Assembly: GCA_035293405.1 (NCBI GenBank)
Contig: DATDOE010000071.1
Span: 1 to 64,000 of the forward strand
DNA length: 64,000 nt
DNA from: Gp6-AA40 sp035293405
GTDB taxonomy: Bacteria; Acidobacteriota; Vicinamibacteria; Vicinamibacterales; UBA2999
Reading direction: 5' to 3'
The translations under genes were made by a program, and so were the position numbers. Below are positions 42,272 to 50,575 of the stretch, piece by piece. Every line of letters starts with the position of its first letter. Positions within the stretch are counted from its first letter, which is position 1. The notes below the pieces were generated by a model. It had not been told where the DNA came from. It made no database searches and was given only the letters and a program-made list of their open reading frames with translations.

Positions 42272-42787
42272 ATGGAACAGAGCACAACCGAGACGATTGC
42301 CGATGGGATCGAGCGCCAACTCGATCCCCGGTGGATTCCGTGCCAGCGGATTCCCGCAGCGATCTTCACGATCATTGTCGCGGGCGTGTCGCTCGTTTTC
42401 ACGATATCCCTCTGGGCCAGCAGCGGGATTCTGCTTCTCGGACTCCTGCTGTTGCCCGTGTGGGCCGGGGTAATAGGGGCATTCGCCTGGCAGCTGCAGC
42501 GCTGGCCTGCCATCGCCTACAGGTTCTCCTCCTATCGAGTCGACCTCGCCGGCATCGAGATCCGGCGAGGCGTGTATTGGCGAACGATCACCAACGTTCC
42601 GCGATCCCGAGTGCAGCACACCGACGTGTCACAAGGCCCGCTCGAGCGCCGTTACGGCCTCGGCACCCTCGTTGTCTACACGGCCGGGACGTCGCATTCG
42701 AAGGTGAATCTGTCAGGCCTCGAGCTCAACGTGGCGCAGCGCATTCGCGCGCACCTGCTGCCCGACGACCAGAGCGATGCCGTCTGA
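42272..42787 (+). CDS. PH-domain membrane protein, YdbS-like (171 aa)
   Basis: Two transmembrane helices near residues 28-70 (IFTIIVAGVSLVFTISLWAS, LLGLLLLPVWAGVIGAFAW) are followed by a bacterial PH (DUF304) domain: YRVDLAGIEIRRGVYWRTIT and PLERRYGLGTLVVYTAG. It pairs with the larger protein encoded next, which overlaps it by 11 bp; this is the YdbS/YdbT arrangement of Gram-positive bacteria, where the pair protects against certain bacteriocins. The function here is unknown. Confidence 0.85.
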   Translation: MEQSTTETIADGIERQLDPRWIPCQRIPAAIFTIIVAGVSLVFTISLWASSGILLLGLLLLPVWAGVIGAFAWQLQRWPAIAYRFSSYRVDLAGIEIRRGVYWRTITNVPRSRVQHTDVSQGPLERRYGLGTLVVYTAGTSHSKVNLSGLELNVAQRIRAHLLPDDQSDAV

Positions 42788-44381
42788 ACATCGCCTGCAT
42801 CCCTCGTCCATTCTGTTCGCGCTGGGAGGAAGCCTCAAAGCCTTTGCGCTGCCAGCAATCGTGCTCCTGCTGACGAGCGGCAGAGGATCTCCCGCACCTG
42901 CGGCGGGACCGGGGTGGGGACCGGCACGATGGATGAATCGCTGGATGCCGGGCGACTTCGAGATCGCCAACTGGCAGTTCTGGCTCCTGCTCTTCCTCGT
43001 GCCCGCCACCATCGTCGCGATCACGCGCTACTTCTCGTTCCGTCTGCGCTACGCGGGCACCGAGCTCGTCATCAGGTCCGGCATCTTCTTCCGCAATGAG
43101 CGCCACGTGCCCTATGCGCGGATTCAGAACCTCGATGCGGTGAGAAACGTGGTGCACCGGCTCCTCGGCGTGACCGAGGTCCGCATCGAGACCGGCGGCG
43201 GCCAGACGCCCGAAGCCACGATCAGCGTGCTGCACGAGACGGTCTTCGAGGAGATGCGACGGCGCATCTTCGAGGGTCGGGCGGCTCTCACAGGAGCCGG
43301 CGTCGCCGGGCCTTCCGAGTCGGCGCCCGAGGTACCGGCGCTCGAATCACGAACGCTGCTGCACTTACCGCTGCCCGAGCTCCTGCTCCACGGCGTGCTC
43401 GACAACCGCGGCATGATTCTGATCGGGGCAGGATACGGTCTGCTGTGGGAGGCCGGGCTGTTTCAAAGCGTGTGGGACCGGGTGGCCAACGGGTGGTACG
43501 GACCTGGCCTCGTGCGCGACACGATCAGGCGCGTCGCCGCGGGAGAGCCGTGGCCATGGGGCCAAATCGCCGTCCTGCTCGTCGGCATCGTCGGCCTGCT
43601 GGTGTTGGTCCGCGTCGTCTCGATGATCTGGTCCGGGGTCCGTCTCTACGAGTTCAGACTCTCGCGCGTCGGAGAGGACCTGCGCACGGAGTACGGGCTC
43701 TTGACGCGAGTCACGGCGACGATTCCGCTGCGACGCGTGCAGACGCTGACGATTCGCGAGTCGCCGCTTCAGCGTCTGGTCAACCGGAGCTCGGTTCGCG
43801 TGGAGACGGCGGGCGGGCAGGTCTCGCCGGACAAAGGCCCACAGAAACCGCGCGAGTGGCTCGCGCCCATCGTTCGACGGTCCGCTGTGCCTGCCCTCGT
43901 GCGCGAGGTGCTTCCCGGCGTCGACGTGGACGTGCTCGACTGGCATCCGCTGCATCCGCGGGCGTTCCGCAGGGCGTTGAAGCCGGCGTTGATCATCGGC
44001 ACCCTGATGACGCTCTCCTTCATCTGGCTGCTCGGTTGGCGCGCGATCCTCGTGCTGCCGTTCACACTGGCGTTGATGACGGTCGTGGCGTGGAAGCAGG
44101 TTCAGTACATGCAGTGGACGGTGACCGACAATTCGGTGGCCTTTCGCAGCGGTTGGTTGTGGCGCAACGTCACGATTGCGCCGGTTGTGAAGATTCAGAC
44201 CGTTGAATGCACTGAGTCGCCGTTCGACCGGCGAGCGATGATGGCGCGCGTCCGGGTGGACACCGCCGGGGGGAGCCCGGGCTCTCACCGGGTCGCCATT
44301 CCCTACCTCGCGCGCGACACGGCGAAGGCTCTGTACGAGCGCCTCTCGGCGCACGCTGCGCAGACGACGTTCCGCTGGTAG
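42777..44381 (+). CDS. PH-domain membrane protein, YdbT-like (534 aa)
   Basis: Several transmembrane helices alternate with three bPH (DUF304) domains: FRLRYAGTELVIRSGIFFRN with YARIQNLDAVRNVVHRLLGV, LRTEYGLLTRVTATIPLRRV, and MQWTVTDNSVAFRSGWLW with VKIQTVECTESPFDRR. The triple-domain layout is that of YdbT. Its start overlaps the YdbS-like gene by 11 bp, so the two are translated together and probably form a membrane complex. Confidence 0.87.
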   Translation: MPSEHRLHPSSILFALGGSLKAFALPAIVLLLTSGRGSPAPAAGPGWGPARWMNRWMPGDFEIANWQFWLLLFLVPATIVAITRYFSFRLRYAGTELVIRSGIFFRNERHVPYARIQNLDAVRNVVHRLLGVTEVRIETGGGQTPEATISVLHETVFEEMRRRIFEGRAALTGAGVAGPSESAPEVPALESRTLLHLPLPELLLHGVLDNRGMILIGAGYGLLWEAGLFQSVWDRVANGWYGPGLVRDTIRRVAAGEPWPWGQIAVLLVGIVGLLVLVRVVSMIWSGVRLYEFRLSRVGEDLRTEYGLLTRVTATIPLRRVQTLTIRESPLQRLVNRSSVRVETAGGQVSPDKGPQKPREWLAPIVRRSAVPALVREVLPGVDVDVLDWHPLHPRAFRRALKPALIIGTLMTLSFIWLLGWRAILVLPFTLALMTVVAWKQVQYMQWTVTDNSVAFRSGWLWRNVTIAPVVKIQTVECTESPFDRRAMMARVRVDTAGGSPGSHRVAIPYLARDTAKALYERLSAHAAQTTFRW

Positions 44382-44491
44382 CCGGCTTACAGCTCGAGCG
44401 GCACTCGTCTTGATGCTGTCGCGCCCTCACCGTCGCCGCAGTGCAGGGAGACGCGGCTTCACGCGGTTCTTTCGATAGATCCCGATCAGAA

Positions 44492-44881
44492 TCAGCGAGT
44501 ACGCGAACGCGCGAAGCACGTCGATGACCGGCTGCGCTTCATTGGGCGGCGCCGCGATTTCGAATGAATGAGATGCGTCATCGGGATCAGGAACTTCGGG
44601 TACGAGTCAGCGAGCGCGTCCACCGCACGTTGACGCGCGTCTGATCGAGGCGCATACCGGAACCCGTCATCGGCGCGCGAGACGAGGCCGCCGCGGTGCA
44701 GCGCCATCAGCACCTCGTCAGCCGTCCGGTCGTCGACATAGAGTCGCCGCGCCAGAGTCTCGTGACACCAGGGGCCCTCTTCAGCGCGCAGGAGCAGCAA
44801 CGCCTCGAGCTCGGCGACCGAGTCGATGTAGCGGAGCACAAGCTCCTTCACGTCCCGCGGAAGTTCCGCACGATCACTCAT
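44492..44881 (-). CDS. Winged-helix-like protein with probable C-terminal frameshift (129 aa)
   Basis: The N-terminal part reads as a small winged helix (ELPRDVKELVLRYIDSVAELE, HETLARRLYVDDRTADEVLM, ALHRGGLVSRADDGFRY). After THLIHSK the frame turns into an unnatural Ser/Arg-rich tail and stops. Another minus-strand frame, free of stops from about 44600 down to 44427, encodes a sensible ending (PPNEAQPVIDVLRAFAYSLI, then LIGIYRKNR), a transmembrane-like helix with a basic end. This implies a one-base indel near 44545-44560, from mutation or sequencing error. I do not recognise a named family. Confidence 0.6.
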   Translation of the reverse strand: MSDRAELPRDVKELVLRYIDSVAELEALLLLRAEEGPWCHETLARRLYVDDRTADEVLMALHRGGLVSRADDGFRYAPRSDARQRAVDALADSYPKFLIPMTHLIHSKSRRRPMKRSRSSTCFARSRTR

Positions 44882-45222
44882 TCGACGGGCTCACACTGCA
44901 GCTCCGCTTCCGTTCAATCGCACCAGTCCCCCGGCCACATCAGAGGGAGAGTGCAGATGCAGGCGCGCCGGTCAGGGGCAGGCGCCATCCGGGGGTTCCC
45001 GGATTTCCGGCTCGCGGTGGTCGGTGACCGTCAGAGCGCCGGGTCTGCTCCCAGGGCGGAGCGGGAGGCAGGCCCGGCATTTTGGGTGGGCTGCGTTACG
45101 GCCCCTCCTAAACCGTGAGGTCTGGACGTACTCTGGCGCGGAGCCTTGCCGCCGGCTATCCGTGCGCGTCTGTATTTCCGCGATGGAAAGTATGCGAATT
45201 GCGGTTCGGTGACCCCGGCCAC
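44882..45222. other. Intergenic stretch without a gene
   Basis: No credible coding sequence. A perfect 7-bp hairpin (ATCCGGG at 44987-44993, CCCGGAT at 44998-45004, loop GGTT) is the only structure noted; it could terminate minus-strand transcripts of the two-component operon. Confidence 0.45.
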
Positions 45223-45873
45223 TTACGAAATGATCCCGCGCCGCGTGGCGTAGCGCACGACTTCGACGGTGTTGCGCAGCCCCAGCTTCTGAAGAAGGTG
45301 GGTCCGGTGGGTCTCGACGGTGGTCGGGCTGATCGACAGGATCTCGGCGATCTCTTTGCTGCTGCGACCTTCCGCCACCAACTGCAGCACCTCGCGCTCT
45401 CGCTCGGAGAGCGAGTCGAACCGGTCGGTGATCCCCCGGTCGGTCAGGCCTCGGACGTAATCGTCGAACACGACCTCCGCCACCGGCGGACTGAAGAACG
45501 TCTTGCCTGCCGCGACCGCTCCGATGGCTTCGATGAGCTCGGAGGCGGCCGACTCCTTCAAGACGTATCCACGGGCGCCGGCCTGAACCGCTTGCGTGAC
45601 GTACGCCTGATCGCTGTGCATGCTCAGAATCACGACGCGCACCGATGGGGCGCGGCGAGCGAGCTGACGCGTCGCCTCGATGCCATTCAGCAGCGGCATG
45701 CCAATGTCGAGCACGGCCACGTCGGGGTTCAGGGCCATCGCTTCACGAACCGCATCACGGCCGTTGGCGGCCTCGGCGACGACGTGCCAGTCGCGCCGAT
45801 CCTCGAGGATCTTCCTCAGGCCCTGTCGGAGCACGGTGTGATCGTCGCCAAGCAGTACACGAAGCTCACCCAT
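45223..45873 (-). CDS. NarL/FixJ-type response regulator (216 aa)
   Basis: A receiver domain with D56 as phosphoacceptor (DVAVLDIGMP) and the acidic pair D10-D11 is followed by a LuxR-type HTH at about 150-205 (LSEREREVLQLVAEGRSSKE, IAEILSISPTTVETHRTHLL). It is activated by the adjacent histidine kinase, whose gene overlaps its start by 8 bp. The targets are unknown. Confidence 0.95.
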   Translation of the reverse strand: MGELRVLLGDDHTVLRQGLRKILEDRRDWHVVAEAANGRDAVREAMALNPDVAVLDIGMPLLNGIEATRQLARRAPSVRVVILSMHSDQAYVTQAVQAGARGYVLKESAASELIEAIGAVAAGKTFFSPPVAEVVFDDYVRGLTDRGITDRFDSLSEREREVLQLVAEGRSSKEIAEILSISPTTVETHRTHLLQKLGLRNTVEVVRYATRRGIIS

Positions 45874-47311
45874 GCCCTACCTCTCGGTGATCGAACACCA
45901 GTGAAGAATCCTCGAGTGCATGCTCAGGCGCCTCCTCGACCGCGAGCGGCCGATCGAGGCCCGGCAGGTCGACCTCGATCCGCGTGCTGCCACCGTTCGA
46001 GGCGCTGCTGATGTGCATCGTGCCCCGCAGCTGCGACACGCGCTCCCGCATGCTCAGCAGACCGAGTCCCCTGCGCCGGCCCGGCCGCTCGACGTCCGAG
46101 GGATCGAACCCGACACCGTTGTCCTCGATCACGACGTGGAGGGTGCCGGGGCGCGCCGCCAGCTGTACACGACAGGCGGTCGCCTTGGAGTGTCTTACGA
46201 CGTTGGTGAGCGCCTCCTGAACGACCCTGTACACGGCGCGCTCCGTCTCGACGGCCTGACGAACCTCGAGGCCCTCCTGCACGAACTCGATCGCGGCATG
46301 ATGCCGGCGTCGAACATCGGCGATGTGCGACTCGAGTGCCGCGACGAGTCCCAGATCCTCCAGGGCGGATGGGTGCAACAGATGTGACAGGTCCCGCACG
46401 CTGCGCAGCGCGCTGTCGGCGCTCATCTGCGCCGCGGCGAGCCAATCCACCGGGCCGCGTACCCGCTCGATGTGTCGCTGCGCAACGGCGAGCTCCACCT
46501 TGACGGCGCTGAGGGCCTGACCCACCTCATCGTGCAGCTCGCGCGCGATGCGGCGCTGCTCGTCCTCCTGCGCCTGGACCAGCCGCGCCGACAGCCGCTG
46601 CAGATCCGCCGCGATGCGTTCCTCGCGCAGGTGCTGCTCGGTCAGTCGATGTTCGAGCCGGGTCGCGTGTCGTGACGCGAGCCCTCCGATCGCCAGACTG
46701 ATGGCCAGCGCGACACCCAGCATGGTCCAGACTTGGCGCTGCGCCCCGGCCTGCATCTCCGAGATCTTGCGCTGCTGGTCCACGAAGGCCAGCCGGTTCA
46801 GAGACTGCACGTCTTCTGACACGCGGATGGCCGCCTCGCGTTTCGGCATGAATCGGCGAAGCAACACGCGCGCGTCGGACGGCCACCTGGTGCTGTCGGT
46901 CGCGAGCACGTCGTCTGAGGCGGAGCGAAACTCCCGAATCTCATCCCGCAACCGCGTCACGCGCTCGCGTTCAGCCGGCGAGTCCAGAAACGGGACGTAC
47001 CGTGCCAACAGCGAATCAATCGCCACATACGCGCGTGAGATCTCCTGGCGATGATCGGCGACAAACGCCGGCTCAGGGTCGAGGAGCGCATCGCGCACCA
47101 GGACGGACGCCACCAGTACCTGCGTGCGCACCGACGCGAGGAGCTCCTGCGCCTGCATGTAGCGCGCGTTGGCCGCCGCGGCGTCTCGCTGGGTGTCCCG
47201 CATGCGCAGTGTGACCTGATAGCCGGCGAAGAACCACAAGCCGATCGTCAGGCCGAAGCCGACACGGAGGGCCGTCCGAATCGTCACGCGTTGGACGAGG
47301 CGGGACGTCAT
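45866..47311 (-). CDS. Membrane sensor histidine kinase, HisKA_3 type (481 aa)
   Basis: Two transmembrane helices (about 13-33 and 195-213) flank a helical periplasmic sensor of some 160 residues. The HisKA_3 phosphoacceptor is H260 in RRIARELHDEVGQALSAV, and the HATPase domain shows EALTNVVRHSKA and VIEDNGVGFD. It forms a NarL/LiaS-like two-component system with the regulator encoded in overlap downstream. The start at 47311 (GGAG nearby) is preferred to an ATG at 47320. Confidence 0.93.
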   Translation of the reverse strand: MTSRLVQRVTIRTALRVGFGLTIGLWFFAGYQVTLRMRDTQRDAAAANARYMQAQELLASVRTQVLVASVLVRDALLDPEPAFVADHRQEISRAYVAIDSLLARYVPFLDSPAERERVTRLRDEIREFRSASDDVLATDSTRWPSDARVLLRRFMPKREAAIRVSEDVQSLNRLAFVDQQRKISEMQAGAQRQVWTMLGVALAISLAIGGLASRHATRLEHRLTEQHLREERIAADLQRLSARLVQAQEDEQRRIARELHDEVGQALSAVKVELAVAQRHIERVRGPVDWLAAAQMSADSALRSVRDLSHLLHPSALEDLGLVAALESHIADVRRRHHAAIEFVQEGLEVRQAVETERAVYRVVQEALTNVVRHSKATACRVQLAARPGTLHVVIEDNGVGFDPSDVERPGRRRGLGLLSMRERVSQLRGTMHISSASNGGSTRIEVDLPGLDRPLAVEEAPEHALEDSSLVFDHREVGHG

Positions 47312-47472
47312 TCTCCGCATCGTAGCGCGGAACCCGGGGCTCCGGCGGCGGCATTCCACGCCTCCCTGTCTCTCCTCACCGGAAATACCGACTTGCCGGG
47401 ATACGCGGCAGGGTGGCACCACGCTATCGTGGCTGGACATCTGTGCCGTTCAGGCTTCAAGGAGGATTCCAC

Positions 47473-47958
47473 GTGACGCGATTTTCCGTACGGGTCGTAG
47501 CCGGCATTCTGCTGATTCTCGCCATCTCGGCGGCCACGTTCGCGCGGCTCTCGGCGCAGCAGGAGTCGTCACCGAGCGCGCACCAGAAGCTGTCGTTCGA
47601 CGGCGACACGGCACTGTGGACCGTCGCCATCAAGCCGGACAAGACCGCCGACTTCGAACAGATCATGACCAAGATGCGCAAGGCGCTCCTGACCTCGGCA
47701 GACCCGATGCGCCGTCAGCAGGCGGCCGGATGGAAGGTGATGCGGATCGCCAAGCCGCTCGGCGATGGCAACATCGCCTACGTCCACCTGATTCATCCCG
47801 TGGTGAGTGGCGCGGACTACACCATCATGCAGACGCTCTACGATGCCTATCCGGATGAGCGCCAGGCGCTCTACGACCAGTATCGCGGCGCCTTTGTACA
47901 CAGCCTCGCGATGTCCGCGGGTTCCATTGCCGTCGATCTGTCGGCCGAACGGCCGTAG
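47473..47958 (+). CDS. Exported protein, unknown function (161 aa)
   Basis: The GTG at 47473 follows a strong AAGGAGG. A signal peptide or single anchor (VVAGILLILAISAATFARLS) precedes a domain reading ALWTVAIKPDKTADFEQIMT, GWKVMRIAKPLGDGNIAYVH and DYTIMQTLYDAYPDERQALY. It may be a dimeric alpha/beta-barrel-like (ferredoxin-fold) protein, but I cannot assign a family. It is divergent from the histidine kinase gene (starts 161 bp apart). Confidence 0.75.
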   Translation: MTRFSVRVVAGILLILAISAATFARLSAQQESSPSAHQKLSFDGDTALWTVAIKPDKTADFEQIMTKMRKALLTSADPMRRQQAAGWKVMRIAKPLGDGNIAYVHLIHPVVSGADYTIMQTLYDAYPDERQALYDQYRGAFVHSLAMSAGSIAVDLSAERP

Positions 47959-48113
47959 CCTGGACGAGACGTCGCGGGATCTCTGATACGGCTGGGGCGG
48001 TCTCGGCGAGATGACGAGGCGGGCTGATCTGGCCGAGCTGGATCGGCACGTTCAGAGACGGCCGCCGCGCCGGGACCGGCGTCTCTCAAACCACGTGCTA
48101 GCGTAGGCACGTC

Positions 48114-49403
48114 ATGGAGCGCAGCAGCCCATATCGACCTCGTGTGTCACGCGAAACGCGGCTGCTGCTCACCACTGGCGTCGTCGCCATCGCCGCGCTG
48201 TGGCTCCTGGCTCGTATCAGGTTCGAGGATCGCGCCGTCACGCCAAATCCGGTACCGTCGGTCTTCAGCCAGCTATCCACCAGTCCAAAGTACGACGACC
48301 TCGCGTCGCAGATCGCGCAGATCCAGGCTCGCCTGCAGCCGTCTCTCCTCGCGCTCGACGTTCCGTCAGCGGCCCTTGGTTCCCCGCGCACATCACATCG
48401 GATCGCGGCCTTCAGGCTCCGGGACGATCTCGCTGTGACGTGGCTCCCAGCTGGGTCGAACCCTGCGGCGGGGACCGACGCGAACGTCCTCGCCCGCGAT
48501 CCGGCGACTGGTCTGGCGGTGATGCGCGTCGCGAGCCAGCCATCCGCGTCTGCGCCAATGCCCTGGTCGCCACGCCGGCTGCAGCAGCCGCGCTACGTCG
48601 TTGCCAGCGAGGTCGCGCCGCAGGGTCTGTCGCTGCGCCCGGTATTTGTCGGATCCCTCGATCCGGTGGAGAGTCCGTTGTGGTCCGCGCCGCTCTGGGT
48701 GGTGCCACCGCGCAGTGATCTGACGCCGGGATCGTTCGTGTTCACGAGCGACGCCGAACTGGTGGGTCTGGTGATCGCCATCAGCGGCAGCGAGCTGGCG
48801 ATCGTGCCTGGCGGGACTGTTCTCACGGAAGCGGATCGCGTGCTCAACACCCGGCCGAGGCCTCCCGGGACGATCGGACTCGAAGTGCAGCCCCTCACAG
48901 CCTCGGTGGCATCCGTGACAGGTGCGTCCGAGGGTGTGGTTGTCACGTGGGTTGCAGGGACTGGCACCGCCACAGGGCAGCTGTTTGTCGGCGACGTCAT
49001 CGAAGCTGTTGACGGTCGCGGGCTGGTCAGTCGTCAACAGTGGGACGCTCGCATCGCACGTCTGTCGGCGGGTGAGACGCTGACACTGCGCGTCCGCCGG
49101 CGTGGCGCACTCCAGGACGTCGCGTTGGCCGCCGCCGCCATTCCGGCCCAGCCGCGCAGTCCGTCGCTTGGACTCACCCTGGCGCGGAGGGGGATCGGAG
49201 CGGAAGTGGTCCGCGTCGAGCCCGGGTCCGCGGCGGACCGGGCCGGCCTCGAGGTCGGCGACGTGATCACGGCGTTCGCCGATATCCACGCACCGACGCC
49301 GGCGCAGATCACTCGTTCCTTCGCCGCCATTGATCAGGGGCAGCGGGTCCTGATCGCCGTCACGCGTCGCGATGCCCATCACGTCACCACTCTGGAACGA
49401 TGA
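48114..49403 (+). CDS. HtrA-like protein with degenerate protease and two PDZ domains (429 aa)
   Basis: A transmembrane anchor near residues 18-34 is followed by a trypsin-like region and two PDZ domains (about 265-340, GDVIEAVDGRGLVSRQQWDA; and 345-425, VVRVEPGSAADRAGLEVGDV). The HtrA catalytic triad is not visible. The region matching GNSGG reads DLTPGSFVFTSDAELVGLVI, the Asp region reads DPATGLAVMRV with Gly at the usual Asp, and no TNxHV histidine is seen. It is probably a membrane-bound scaffold or sensor. The next gene starts within its stop codon (ATGA). Confidence 0.82.
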   Translation: MERSSPYRPRVSRETRLLLTTGVVAIAALWLLARIRFEDRAVTPNPVPSVFSQLSTSPKYDDLASQIAQIQARLQPSLLALDVPSAALGSPRTSHRIAAFRLRDDLAVTWLPAGSNPAAGTDANVLARDPATGLAVMRVASQPSASAPMPWSPRRLQQPRYVVASEVAPQGLSLRPVFVGSLDPVESPLWSAPLWVVPPRSDLTPGSFVFTSDAELVGLVIAISGSELAIVPGGTVLTEADRVLNTRPRPPGTIGLEVQPLTASVASVTGASEGVVVTWVAGTGTATGQLFVGDVIEAVDGRGLVSRQQWDARIARLSAGETLTLRVRRRGALQDVALAAAAIPAQPRSPSLGLTLARRGIGAEVVRVEPGSAADRAGLEVGDVITAFADIHAPTPAQITRSFAAIDQGQRVLIAVTRRDAHHVTTLER

Positions 49404-50575
49404 CGTCCCATCCCGCCGGTGATCGGTTTGGCCTTCTCGACACATCGCTCGACGGCTCCATAGACGAGAGGCGCGAGCAAGTACTCGCTTCGGAGGGTCG
49501 CCGGTCGCAGAACTGGCGGCGGTTGCTCGGGTGGTCGGCGACGTCGGCGCCAGTCGCACTCCTCCTCCTGGCGGGCATCGCGGTCGGCCCTCGTGGCATC
49601 AACCTGCTGTCTCCAGCCGCGCTGTCGTTCCTGGATCCGGTCGTGCCCGTGGCGCTCGCGGCGCTGGGCGTGCTAGTTGGAGTGGGCGTGGGCGATCGTC
49701 GATCGGACGACCGGCGCGTGCTCGCCGCCGCGTGTCTCGACGCCGCGGTGACCATGCTCGTGGTCTCGGCCGGGATCGCGGCGCTGGCCTTCACGGCAGT
49801 GCCATCGAGCTATCGTCCGTTCTGGACCCTCGTCCTGACCGGCGGCATCTGCGCCGCAACATCCCTGACACTGCCGACCGGCAATCCCTTGGAACCCCGG
49901 ACCGCTGCCACTCGCGTGAGGGAGCTCGGCGTCCTGCTCCCCATCGTGTCTGGCGGGCTGCTACTGGCGTGGCTGAATGCAGGTTCGTCTGGCGGCGCCG
50001 TGGTTCTGATGGCGCAGGCGTCCCTCGTCACGCTGGCACTGGCGGCGGCCGGGTGGCTGCTGTTATCGGGGGCGTCTTCCGAAACGGAAGAACGAGTGTT
50101 TTCCGTGTCGGTGCTGCTGCTCATTGGCGGCGTCGCGGACTCCCTCTCGCTGTCAGCGCTGTTCGGCGGACTGATCGCTGGCGTGTTCTGGCGCTATGCG
50201 GGGCGACGCCCGCGCGACACCATCAGCCGGGATGTGTTGTTCGTCCAACATCCCCTCGTCGTGCTCGTGTTGCTGGTGGCCGGCGCTCGCGTGGATCTCT
50301 CGCTGGCATCACTCGGACTTGGGGCGGGCTACCTCTTGCTGCGTGTCGCCGGCAAGCTGGCCGGCGGCCTGATGGCCGCACGACTCGTCGGCGTGCGAGC
50401 ACATCGCAATCTGGACCTCACCCTCCTCCCTCCTGGCGTCTTCGGCGTCGCGTTCGCGCTGAACGCGGTTCGCCTGGGCGCCGACGACGCACTGGTGCTG
50501 GCGGCCGTTGTGATCGGCACGATCGGGTCCGACGTCATCGCGCTCCTCCTCCCGTCGCGGAGCGTCAGCGAGTGA
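49400..50575 (+). CDS. Kef/CPA-like polytopic membrane protein (391 aa)
   Basis: A hydrophilic N-terminus of about 45 residues is followed by 10-12 hydrophobic helices. The sequence (LLLIGGVADSLSLSALFGGLIAGV, LVVLVLLVAGARVDLSLASL, GVFGVAFALNAVRLGADDAL) resembles the core of CPA-type cation/proton antiporters, but the hallmark ND or DD pair is not obvious. It starts in ATGA overlap with the HtrA-like gene and ends in GTGA overlap with the antiporter-OtsA gene. It could form a heteromeric transporter with the membrane half of that protein. Confidence 0.75.
   Translation: MTSHPAGDRFGLLDTSLDGSIDERREQVLASEGRRSQNWRRLLGWSATSAPVALLLLAGIAVGPRGINLLSPAALSFLDPVVPVALAALGVLVGVGVGDRRSDDRRVLAAACLDAAVTMLVVSAGIAALAFTAVPSSYRPFWTLVLTGGICAATSLTLPTGNPLEPRTAATRVRELGVLLPIVSGGLLLAWLNAGSSGGAVVLMAQASLVTLALAAAGWLLLSGASSETEERVFSVSVLLLIGGVADSLSLSALFGGLIAGVFWRYAGRRPRDTISRDVLFVQHPLVVLVLLVAGARVDLSLASLGLGAGYLLLRVAGKLAGGLMAARLVGVRAHRNLDLTLLPPGVFGVAFALNAVRLGADDALVLAAVVIGTIGSDVIALLLPSRSVSE

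Noticed and set aside
49531..50571. N-terminal extension of the antiporter-OtsA frame
   Set aside because: The extra 347 residues are out of frame with, and overlap, a real membrane protein gene; the sequence is Arg/Gly-rich noise, and the GTG at 50572 fits the operon pattern.
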